64,000 bases of DNA from Gorsachius magnificus (lineage: Eukaryota > Chordata > Aves > Pelecaniformes > Ardeidae), in assembly GCA_034008185.1 (NCBI GenBank), contig CM067086.1:69114286-69178285 (forward strand). Direction: 5' to 3'. Positions 11,513 through 22,377 of this stretch are shown here, piece after piece (position 1 is the first letter of the stretch; each line of letters starts with the position of its first letter). Under the pieces are notes generated by a model. That model made no database searches, was not told the origin of the DNA, and saw nothing but the letters and a program-made list of their open reading frames with translations. The position numbers and the translations under genes are program-made.

Positions 11513-12757
11513 CCTTGCGGGAAGAACAAACAAAAGCTTTATTATTCTCTGCATTGTCTGCAGAAGTCAGACAACTCTTTGGCTTCAATGAAGATCAAAT
11601 ATTAATGCTGTATTCCAAGTAGGATTTTTGAAGCTATCAGCATCTCATGCTCATTGAAAACAGTGGCTGGAGAAAACTTTTTACAGAGAAGCCCTTTAAT
11701 GTGCGTGATGCTGGCAGATGAAAACCAGTAAGGTGTTGAATGTAATTTGTGAAGAAATTGGGGAAAGCTATGGTAGGCCAGTCAGAATCCCCTGCCAAAT
11801 AATCAGTGTGGAAACCAGCGGAGGCAGGGATTCACTTTCATAGATGGAGCTTCAGAAATGAGCAGGGGGAGAGTCCAGGGTTTGCTCAGCCCCCGGGGTG
11901 CACCGGCCATGGTGCCAGGCTGGCATTTCGACCTAATCCCATCCCACAGCCACCGGCTTAAGACAGACAAGATGTGAGAAAAAGTGACAGCGTTGTCAGC
12001 TCCCCCAAAACCATCCCTGTCAATTTGCCAGCTTCAGGCACTGACAGTTATTTCCAGAAAATAACAATTTCTCTTTACTCTTTCTTTACATTTTTCCACC
12101 TCTTAATCCTTGCAGGTGGGGGCGGATACTTGTTTTGCCTATATCCACACCGAGCCCTGTGACACACCAGGGATCCAGGGGACAGGTAGGAGAGAGGAAG
12201 GCTGAAGACCACAAGAGTGCAATGCTCCTCCAGCCTCAGACAGAACGTGGAGGGACATTTCCTAGAGAAGGGGGAGCATTTTCATATTTTTGAATGAGTG
12301 GGTTTTACTGGTTTAATCCTGGTCTGTTTTTAGCATTAGGACAGCCAAGTGCTGCCGCTCATTGGAGAAGCAGCATAAGCTCCAGAAGAAATCTCTGCTG
12401 GGGCCCTACAAACATTCCCTGAAGCAGAAGACACTGCAGACTTCTACCAGATGCTGAGAGGAGGGGAAAGAGCCTTCTTTTTGGGGTGAAGCTCAGTTCC
12501 CATCTCCTCCCAACACTGCTAGAGGAGATCCTGGGGTGGGTGGCCATGGCCCAACTGGTGACAGCATCTGATCTGGTCATGCAATGCCCCAAAGGGGCAA
12601 GTCACAACCCTCCCTTCTGCACCAGGGATTCTGGCTGCACCCTGTGCTCAGAAATATGGACAGTCCCCTCAGCCTTTGCTCTTGTAGCACCTGTCTCAAA
12701 TGGAAGAATTTCACTTATTTCAGAGACCATGAGGAGGTGGAGAATTCTGTTTGCCTT

Positions 12758-12780
12758 AAAAAAAAAAAAAAAAAAAAAAA
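12758..12780. repeat. Poly-A tract (A23)
   Basis: The longest homopolymer in the window. It is followed by ATTCAATAAAAATTC. A processed retrocopy would have a gene-derived body on its left, but the left flank has no recognised coding content or obvious target-site duplication. Confidence 0.9.
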
Positions 12781-13140
12781 GACATTCAATAAAAATTCTA
12801 ACATAACTTTTCTACTCGTATAAAGATTTCGGAGCTCCTATCAGGAATATCTTTCTGAATTTCCAGGGGCTTGTGTGCTTAAAAACCTGACCAGTCATTT
12901 TTTTTCCAGTGACATCACCTACTTAAATCTGCTGTCTAAACCCATTTTTCACAGAAGAGTAAAAATTCACTATGTTCAAATTAATTTGCTACTCATGAAA
13001 CAATCGCCCTCAAAATCTTTTCCAACCCTGGTAGAGTAAGCACAGTCATCCAGGTGTTCACCACCCCATCTCCCTTCCCAGCCCACCCATGTCAGCTGCT
13101 GAAAACTCTTAGGAAATATTCTCTAAAGGTGATTAAAACA

Positions 13141-13240
13141 CAAGAATGAACGTGCTGGCTCAGACCAAAGGTCCATCCAGGCTAAACTCCTGTTCCCAAG
13201 CATGGCCATGGCTAACCCAGCTTCTAGCTTGGGCACCTGC
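13141..13240. repeat. Possible ancient interspersed repeat
   Basis: The stretch containing GGCTCAGACCAAAGGTCCATC, followed by CCCAAGCATGGCC, resembles an old, widely dispersed sauropsid repeat whose consensus I recall only in part. A diverged relative occurs at about 30040-30100 (GTTCAGACAGAAGGTTCACC then GCCCAGCATGGC). Family name and orientation are not assigned. Confidence 0.4.
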
Positions 13241-16200
13241 TGAGCAGGAGATGTGACAAAGCTGCTGCATATGCTACAAATCTTGCTTAAAGGACATGAG
13301 TTTCCCTGCAGAACTGCTGGGAGTAATAAAAAGTATTGAAACTCTTTGGAGAATAGTATTATAATTTACAACAAAAGTACCCTCAAAATCTTTCAAGAAG
13401 GGACCATAAGCACAACATGCATTCCCTCTCAGAGATAGATGTCTCAATGCATTCTGTTTCTGAAGAGGACTACTTTCATTAGGTTGGCTGCTAATTAAAG
13501 GGGTTTTTACATTGCTGGATTTACAAACAGATTTCTTACTCCTATGGCTTTCATTGCACATCACAAAGAAACCAGACTGTGTTCTTTCAAAGTCCTTAAC
13601 AATTCCTTACAGCTTTGCAACATCTGAGATCACAGAGAAATAAAGCAAGAACAAAGTTATAGGGAATGTAAATATTAAGCAAGAGACCACGCTTCATCTT
13701 CCTCTTCCGTGGGGCTCCTGAGAGCAGGCGCTGAGCAATGGATACACTGCTCTCAATCGTCAAAACCCTGCAACTGCATACACCTGCATAGCAATTACCT
13801 GCATGCTGCACTGCATCGCCCACAAACTCACAGCGACAGAGGTGGCAGATCAGACTCCTTTTATTTTTTCTTCTATTGTCTCCAAAAAGGAGCCATAAAC
13901 CACGATGAAATGTTACGTTGGGAGGGAACAGCTTAGGGACAGCTGATGGCATTAACCCCTTAACTACCACACCTACACAAAACTCTGCTATGCTTTTACA
14001 CACAGACAATCTGCATTTTATCCTCCGTTGACTGTTATTTTGTTCCAAGGACGCAGCCGGTGCAGGAGGAATCACAGCTTTAGCAGACTGAGGAAAAAAC
14101 AAATGTCCAATTTCCACTCCAAAGCAGTACTTCTGCCTTTGGAATGACTCAATTGCTCTTCTTCATCATCCTATCTCTTTATCTGGGTTTAGCTTATTTG
14201 GACCCACATAGTGTTATATGAGCCCTGAAAATGCTAACAATGTGGGTTTGCAGCATGGGATCCTTTCATTTGCCCGTGATTCTTGGTATGGACACTGGAC
14301 CACCCAGTCATCTCAATGCTGGCCAAGATTTTATGGGAATAAGGCTGAACAAGCGTAGGACAAGGAGTTATCTCCACCTCCAAACACTGGCAGTGCAGAC
14401 AGACCCTCAATAAGAGAAAATGCCCCTATTTCGTAGAGGAAGCAGTATGGCACAGCGAACTTAAGGGCCCCTCTCAAAAAGGAATACTATTTGTGGCAAA
14501 TATAGGTATTTACCTTTCACAAAGTGATCACTAAAACCTGCTGTATCCCAGTAACATGTCACTAATGTCATACAGATACCAAAGATTTTTCTATCTATCT
14601 CCTGTGCCTGATGCGCTGCCACTGATGTCCTTGTCTAGCAAATAATAAATAATGTTCAAAAGAATAAATGAGTCTGTCTTCCAGATGGATATGCACAACG
14701 TGGGCACCCTCGCCCTGCCTCAGAGAGATGTTTCAGCGAGACGTCTTAGTGTGGAGAAAAGCCATAGCCCTGTCTGCAGCATTTCCAAAAATTCCCATTA
14801 CTAAGACATGCCCTGTGCTGCGAACCCCTCCCCTGGGCCTTCCTCTCCTATCACAGCCAGAGTGACTTCTTGTGAAGGCTGTTCTGGAGCACAGGCTCCA
14901 AAAAATGAGAAATGCAAATGAGACTTTGAAAGCCCAAAGCCAGATGTGACACAGGGACCTGCCCATGGTTGGGCAGGGACTGTAGGGCAGAGTGGGAGCT
15001 GCGGACAGCCCGTGGAGCTCCTGCTGCCACAGGGCCCATGGCACGGGGGCTTTGCAATGACCCCGTCATCTGCCACTTTCCCATTTACCGAAGAGCTGGA
15101 TCTGCACAGCTCCATTTCCAAGTGTGCATTTTGTATAGGTAAGCAAAGGGAATGATGACGAACTGGCATCTCCCTCCCACTACCCCTATGCATTTTGATA
15201 GCAATGTTTTATCCCCTTGGATTACACTGAACCCACAGAGATGCCCTGGGCACTCAGAGCCTCCTAAAATAATCTATAGTGGGGGAGTGATCAAGACAGA
15301 GCTGTAGCAAACAGGGAGATGTGAGGGGAAGAGCAGTCCTCCAAGGCACCATTCCTTTGGGGAATTGCAGTGGCTTTACAGACTTGAAAGCATCTCTCCA
15401 TCCCTGCATTAGTAAGATACCTCATCCCTTCACAAAGCAACAAAATCATATATATTTTTTTTTAAAAAAAACCCCATGTATATAAATACCTCTGTATGGG
15501 GAGAGAGAGAGAAGCAGAAGGAAGAGGAGAAAGAAAGACCCTCGATCAGGATCCAGCCCCCAAGCCATATTAAGCACGTACCTGTCATGCCAACTCCTCT
15601 GCCAGCCTGGCACTAACATTAAGTAAGAAAAATCTGGCTCTTAGCAGCATGCATGAGTGCTTCAACGACCTTAAGATGACATTAATTTGTTGCGGCTTCT
15701 TAAAGTAGATTTCAATTATTGCAGATTTTTTAATACCAATGGGGAAAACACAGAAGCCTGTCAGTATTGGCTGATTTGAAATGTGATGTGATTATCATCA
15801 AGCCTTAGTAAAGGATTTTAAATTAAAGACAACTTGGTCTGTAAATACTTTGTGTCTAGATTATTGTTCTCTTTTCCTAATGGCTTTTGGCATAGGCCTT
15901 GTCAGTGGTTTATTGTACAACCCTTTGGCTGTGACAGTGTCTTCTATGAATAAATCATACACTTCACTAAGCACCAGACGATGGCAAAATGCAACAGCAG
16001 ATGAAATAAACAATAAAGAACCATTACAGCTGCCTGTTCTTCTCTGCAGGTTTACATCACCATCTGATTTAATTTCCTATTTGTAAAAGCACGACTCACT
16101 GCAATGCCATTATGAAATAAAATCATAAATTATAAAATACAACTGAAAAATTCATCCATTTACTGAGATGTTTAAAAAGACCTCTATATGCCTGTCCTCT

Positions 16201-18313
16201 ACATTTCCTCTCCAGAGGAAAATACCATCCGTGACATTCAGCTGTGTTGTCAAGGGAAAGTGGTGGGGATAAATACGAGAAAATGGATGCTAGACCCAAG
16301 TTTGCTCATCTGCAGATGCTTGCCTTTACCCCTGCACGCAAGGCATCTGCCAGCCCATCAGGTGGTCAGCTCATCAATAACCCTGCCAGCAAGAACAAAT
16401 ACCTGGCTATGCATGGAAATCTGGACTTCCCAGGCCTTTGCATGACCTTGGAGATGGACCTGGTGGGGAGCAGGGGAAGGAGTCTAAGCAGTGTAGGGGC
16501 ATCTTCCCTGCTCCCAGGTAATGTCTAGTGAAAGACTGTGATTTGCTTTAGCAATAGAAAAATCGTTTCTGCCAGTATTGCCTCTCCCAGGCTCCCCTTC
16601 CTCCCCACAATGAAGTGTCCCAGGGGGGAGCCTTGGCCGATACATATGGCTTCATCGTAAAGGCTCCGGTTCTGGTCAGGTTACTCAATTAGAACAAGCA
16701 TCTGCTTCATTTGTCAGACTCGTGCAGCCCATTGCACACAGGCTCCCCGAGCAACTGCATTTCCATACCCACAGTCAGCTGCGGTGTTTGCGAGGGAGGG
16801 TTTTACCTGATTGCTGGAGACAGCTGCCAACAGAGCCTTTAGTTAGCAAAGTGCCGGAAAAATACCTTTTTTTTTTTCAACACACACACAATGTAGCTAT
16901 GACCTGGTCAGGAGCTGTGAATTCCTGCTTCAATTTAATCCCTACCAACACAGAGGTTGTTTTTTAATGCTGCACCACTGCTCTTTGCTTCACTGAAACC
17001 TTCTCGGTGAGTACGAACATGCAAAATTCCCAAAGAGCTTCTCTACATAATTTCCATGTAAACTCTCTGCAATGGTAAACTACAGCTCTAACATTTGTCC
17101 AGGAAGGTATTTTTGGTTTACAGTTAAAACACAAGCAATGACCTTTCAAAATATAATTTTTATCTAGTAAAGCTGAGATCAGGACAAACAAATGGAAAGC
17201 TCATGGCTACGTACTGATTTATATTTACCAATGGCTTCTGTTAAACTAATAGAAATCCCAAGGGCCTCAGCTGCTGTAAACGGGGACAGTTTCACCGACA
17301 TCACCTTTGGCACAGAATCCGGCTACTTTTAGCTCTGTTTGGGGTCAGCCCTCTGCTCCAAGAATTAAGGTGACCCCAGATATAATTTCAGCCTTGATTT
17401 TGCTAGTCCTTGTCCAGTCTCAGGCCACCCCAACCCATCTTCACAGGTAACTGCTGATCATCACCTGGTGAGCTCAGCGGGAACAGAACAGCACGTGCTA
17501 TAAACCAACCTGGTTCAACAACATTTACCTTATGCAAACACTTCATTAAAGGTTTTTCCCTTCTTTTAGCCTGAGTACTTACCTCTTTGCTGACTCTGTT
17601 GGCTGTTGCTGTTTTCAGCAAAGAGGGGAGGAAAGAGAAGCACTTGGCGCCATCTCTGAAGGCACCATCCCCAAGTCCGCCCCCGCGTTCACCCAGTCGT
17701 CAACCAGAAGTTTCCTGGGCTTCCTCTCACAGAGAATGCAGCTGTACAGTTGCTCTTCTGAGTGCCTTTCTACTTGACCCTTGCTTTGTGCTTTTGTCTT
17801 TCTGCTTTTTCCTCTATGCTTATAGTGCTCTCTTACGCTCTGTTTTTCAGACAGCTGATCCACTTTTTACTTTCTGTACAATTCCTTTTTGCTCAGAGTC
17901 AATAAAAGAGCTCATGATTCAGCCACTGTGGTCTCTTACTACCCTTCTTATTGCTCCTCTGCATTGCGATGGGTTGTACGCGTGCCCTTAATGACATTTT
18001 TAAAGAACTGCCAACTTTCCTGGACTCCTTTTTTCATTTGGTCTTGTTTCCCAAAGGATCTTACCTACCAGTTCTAAGTTTATTGGACTTTGCCCTATTG
18101 AAGGTCATTGAAGTTTTTTTTCTTGGGTTTTGGGAGGTCTTTTTTTCCCTTTCCTGCACTTTTTATTCTTTCATAGTCTCACCACAGAATGTGACCTCTT
18201 TATTTCATGGTCATCCTCATAAGTAACTTTCTACCTTCATGATCTTGGCCAGTTCATCCTGCCACTCAGAATCAACACTGGAATTTTCTTATCCAATTTC
18301 TGTATTTGAATAT
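13241..18313. other. Noncoding sequence with a candidate conserved element
   Basis: No gene is recognised. A minus-strand frame of 173 codons (13596-14117) has no family signature. There is a GA-rich low-complexity patch at about 15500-15538 next to a T/A tract (15455-15470). The block at 15650-16160 is listed separately. A short minus-strand segment at 17583-17608 has an acceptor-like pyrimidine tract and AG|GTAAGT, but is only 26 bp with no context. Confidence 0.5.
15650..16160. promoter_or_regulatory. Candidate conserved noncoding element
   Basis: About 500 bp with evenly mixed bases, very few CpG, no repeat similarity and many homeodomain-type cores (for example CATTAATTTG, TCAATTATTG, GATTATC, TCAAATCA on the reverse). 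The texture is like that of deeply conserved distal enhancers. This is pattern judgement only: conservation cannot be tested here. An acceptor-like TTCTTCTCTGCAG ends at 16049, but no open exon follows. Confidence 0.3.
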
Positions 18314-18470
18314 TAGAATCACAGAATAATAGATCTTTTAGAATAATAGAATCGTTTAGGTTGGGAAAGCCCTTTAAGCTCCCCAAGCCCAACCGTTCCC
18401 CTAACCCTGCCATCCCACCACTAAACCCTGGCCCTAAGAAAACCATGTCCCTTAGCTCTAACACCTCTTC
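18314..18470 (-). mobile_element. CR1 3' end, minus strand
   Basis: On the plus strand it starts AGAATCACAGAATAATAG, then GAATCGTTTAGGTTGGGAAA, the reverse complement of a CR1 3' terminus. CR1-like sequence with AACCCTGCCATCCCACC continues to about 18440; the next part (CCATGTCCCTTAGC) is diverged and the left limit of the element is uncertain. It is the same subfamily as the copies at 43998, 49432 and 54701. A second AGAATAATAG tail unit suggests tail slippage. Confidence 0.88.
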
Positions 18471-19659
18471 CTGGATGACTTAACAGCCCTTCAGCAGCCA
18501 GCTCACCCCATTCCCAGGACTGGGAATCGCTGCATGACTTGAGGTTTCATGCAAGCCAGAGGACATGGTCAGGGATTTATCAAGCAGCTCTTTGCTTTCA
18601 GTAAGTTATCTGCTGGTAGGGCATCAGGAGCCACAGACACAGAGCATGGGCAAGGACAACAAGCCCAAGGCATCCTTTCCCACCCTCCACACCCCTGTGG
18701 GCTCTTGCCTTCGAGCCTGGAGAGAAATGGAAAAATCCTCACTATCACACCTATGGATAATAACTGTGCGGATACTTGCAAGCCTGAGAACTCTAACATT
18801 GATTAGTTGATATATTGAAGAACTGAGCAGACTTTTTTGTGGGGTTTGAGGGGCTTGGGGGAGGAGGGTTGCCTGGTACCAGTGGTGTGGTTAAGTACCA
18901 AGCCGCCACAAGGATTATCATAGCAAGCCCTTAGTCACTCGTCTCTAACACCCCAAGACAAAACTGAGAGCATCAGCCCACGGGCCAGTCCAGGGAATTT
19001 TTGGGATCACAACCCACGCCAGGCTCCATCATCGCTCAGCACCTTCTCAGGTATATTAGTGGGAAATTAATTCCTCTTAACGTCAACTCCTTGATTTTTT
19101 TTTTACATTTATTCTATGTGGTACTTTTAAAATAAGCAGTGGTTGTACGGCACAGGCTTACTGGATGAGAGGGGAAATGGAAGAGAAAAAATCTCAGTTC
19201 CCCCCTATGCATCTGTAGCTTTAATCTTTTTTTCCACTACACTAAAAAAGATGAAGCATTCAACGAGGAACAAACACTGGAGAATAATGGGAGATGAGGT
19301 AGAGCCGTGGTAGTGACCTGATATATAGCCTTGTTTAAATTACTTTGTCTTTCTTCCTAAATGCAGCCTCCTGCCTGCGAAATGAAACGCCTGCTCTCTG
19401 CAGAGGGCAGCGGCGAGGATGCATTATTTAGGGACGGCGCAACATACTGAAGCGGTAAGTGCTATAAAACTGCTCAAAGGCTCCCCACGGGAATTACCAG
19501 AGGCATCAGGATTTGGCATCAAACCTTTGAGGAAAAGTTCCCACAAGAGAAATATTTCCAAATGGAAGTGACCATACAGCGGTTTGGAGGCAAGGGAAAG
19601 GGAGGTCCTTCTATGGCCACATTTTAAAAACTGAGAAATATTTTCAGGTTTTAGTTTCT
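18471..19659. other. Noncoding sequence, no gene recognised
   Basis: Unique sequence with a short T-rich tract at about 19098. Short overlapping frames at 18549-18810 on both strands look like chance. No repeat or RNA gene is recognised. Confidence 0.6.
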
Positions 19660-20172
19660 CTGGAGCCCTCAGCACAAGAAGGACATGGAGCTGTTGGAGC
19701 GGGGCCAGGGGAGGGCTACTAAAATGATCCGAGGGCTGGAGCCCCTCTGCTCTGAGGCCAGGCTGGGAGAGTTGGGGGTGTTCAGCCTGGAGCAGAGGAG
19801 GCTGCGGGGAGACCTGATTACGGCCTTTCAGTATCTAAAGGGGGCTCATAGGAAAGATGGGGAAAATCTTTTTAGTAGGGCCAGCTGGGACAGGATAAGG
19901 CGTAATGGTTTTAAACTGAAGCAGGGGAGGGTTAGACTGGATATAAGGAGGAAATCCTTTACAACGAGGGTGGTGAAACCCTGGCAGGGGTTGCCCAGAG
20001 AGGGGGTGGAGGCCCCATCCCTGGGAACATTCCAGGCCAGGTTGGAGGGGGCTGTGAGCAACCTGATGTGGTTCAAGGTGTCCCTGCTCCTGCAGGGGGG
20101 TTGGGCTGGGTGACCTCTAGGGGTCCCTTCCCACCCAAACCATTCTGTAATTCTATGATTCTATGATTTTGT
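19660..20172 (+). mobile_element. CR1 LINE, 0.5 kb 3' fragment
   Basis: A sense CR1 truncated within the last quarter of ORF2, beginning at the [15 protein letters not shown] region. The frame stays open from 19685 to a TGA at 20111-20113: [31 protein letters not shown], then [13 protein letters not shown]. The usual ATC-TAG stop is replaced by ATG-TGG at 20066-20071, so the frame runs on through 17 more codons of the former 3' UTR. It ends in an ATTCTATG tail with decay after 20160. Confidence 0.95.
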
Positions 20173-22355
20173 GATTATTGTTTCTATTGCCCCCCTCCAG
20201 TGTTTCCAGAGCCACAAACAAACCTGCACTCTCCAATTAGTATAGTAGAGATCACACTGCAAATAGCCAGCTGCAAATAGGTTAATGGCTTATTTCTTGG
20301 AGAGACAACCTTTAAATATTCCAAACTTAAGAGACAATTCAGCAGCCCCAGTAGGCTGTAAAGCAACCACAAAGAAAACAATGAAAACTTCAAACGGACC
20401 TTAATGCATTTTCTATTCTGGGTGGCAGAACAGGAGTGCAAGTTAGCAGGCTTCTGCTCTCGGAAGGCTGTGCCTTTTGTAACATCCACTTACAAGTTTT
20501 TAAGAGCATCTCATGTAGCTACGAAACACCAGACACAGAAAGTGCATTTGGCAGAAGCCTAATGTGATGATAAAATCAGTCACCTGTTTTAATGCCTGCT
20601 GTTAACTCCAAAAGCTTTAAGTGCTGTAAGAGGTCAGGTATACTGAAGAAGTATTTGGTTTCCTTCTCAATAACAATTAGAATATTAAATGCCCTTTAAG
20701 ATGTCAGGTTCTGAGGACAGAAGGGAATATTTATTTGCAAAATTATGTATCTCACATAAAGTGGCGTAAAACAGAAATCTGTATCTGCTTTTAAGACTTA
20801 GCATACAATTTACAGGCCCATAATTACTGGTGAAGAGACAGTTGTTCGGACAGCCCTCAGAGCCACAGCTTTACAGCACTCTAATGGGCGAATATGGAAC
20901 CTTTCTCTTTGATTTTTATATGTGATTTTAATTTGAAATTGCAGTTGTATCGGAAGATGTCTCTTCAAAGCCCTGTCACTTACCAACCTGACTGCCTCTT
21001 GTCTTTCTCTTCCCAGCTGTCACCAGAACCGCTGCCAGCTTTGCCCCTCCGAGCAGCCCCTGTCCCCCTGCCCAGCTCCATCCCCTTGCCGCCCCATGGG
21101 GGTGTTTTGCTTCCAGGACACTGGAGCCACGTCCCTGCTGAACACCGGACACGAGGGTCTAAGCATGCTCCTAAACACCGGTCCTGCTCTGGTAAATCTG
21201 GACTTTCACATCCACACCTGCCTCCCGTCCTCTCTTTAACCCTGCTAACTCAGAGCTCCTTATTCCTATCCTGAACTCGCTGTTATTTCTTCTCCACTCT
21301 CCACCGACTGCTGGATGCAGGGGTGTTTTTTCAGAAATATCCATCTGCATCTTTAGGTGCCTAACGACCTTCACAAATCTGGCCCATGGTCACTTTATGC
21401 TTACATTTCCCAGGGACAGCCCTTTCTGTTTGTTTTTGTTTTTTGTTTTTTTTTTTTTTTCCCACCTTAGAGGTTTTTAACTGATTGAAGGCTCTAAGAT
21501 ACCCAACTTCCATAGGAATCCAGACTGGAATAACTCACCCAGGCATCCAACATACACCATTACATCTCATGCAGTTCTGGCTTCCCCATCGCCAAGCAAC
21601 CCAAGCCTACGCTTACCAAGGACAAATGTTTCCCAGGGAATTTAAGAAGCCAATTATATGGCTTTACCACCGCCGTTCAGTGGCTATGTGCTCTCTCTCT
21701 GGCCACATTCCTTGCTATTAATAGGGTAGAAGTGACCAGCTTTGAGGCGCACACCGATTCATAAATCCTGCTCAGTAGTGCTGAAGCTGCTGAATGTATA
21801 GACGTCTGATTTGGAAACTGCTTTTATTATCAGTGGGACAAAAGAGCCCTAAGTTTAAGGTCTGCAAAACCTCTAGAGCATCACCAATTTTATTTTTTGT
21901 TTTCAGGCAGCTGAGCCTTTACAAGAGCATTGCTTTCTGTCTTTATTACTGTCTGGCAACACCTGCAATTGCAACTATCCCAAAGCTGCAGAAGGAATGA
22001 GCTCCAGGCAACATCACCAGCAGTACCTGTCACCTTTTAGTCACTCTGCCTTTCCTGTAACCCAGGCTGATAGTCCAAAACCACCTTTTGAAATAGGGTC
22101 TGTATTACTTGATCATGTGTTTTGCTCTGGGTTTTCTCAAGTTCCCATTAGCAAACACTCAAGCCATTAAGCTTGCTGGACTAAATAAATGTTTGTCTCT
22201 GCAAAGCCACTGGCACACATTACAGGGCTATTTTACCTTCCTATACACCCAGCTGGTTAATACGTTGAACCACAAGGTTCCCAGGACAGGGCTGGCATCC
22301 CGGTCTGTTCCCATTTCCCATTCTAGAGCTAGTTGTTCAAAGCTGGGATTTTTCC

Positions 22356-22377
22356 TTTTTTTTTTTTTTTTTTTTTT
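22356..22377. repeat. Poly-T tract (T22)
   Basis: A run of about 22 T with TTTCC before it. No element body is recognised on either side. Confidence 0.9.

Larger units (their letters stand above)
11345..13139. other. Noncoding sequence, no gene recognised
   Basis: This is unique sequence with two homopolymers, a T19 at 11494-11512 and an A23 at 12758-12780. I could not recognise any retrocopy body next to either. Short frames at 12359-12823 on both strands overlap and look like chance. Confidence 0.55.

Noticed and set aside
12758..12780. Poly-A of a processed retrogene
   Set aside because: No gene-like body upstream and no target-site duplication seen.
13596..14117. 173-codon minus-strand ORF
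   Set aside because: No domain, signal or family feature; cysteine-rich and basic by chance, with overlapping opposite-strand frames.
17583..17608. 26-bp minus-strand segment with AG and GTAAGT borders
   Set aside because: Too short to judge, not a multiple of three, and without neighbouring exons.
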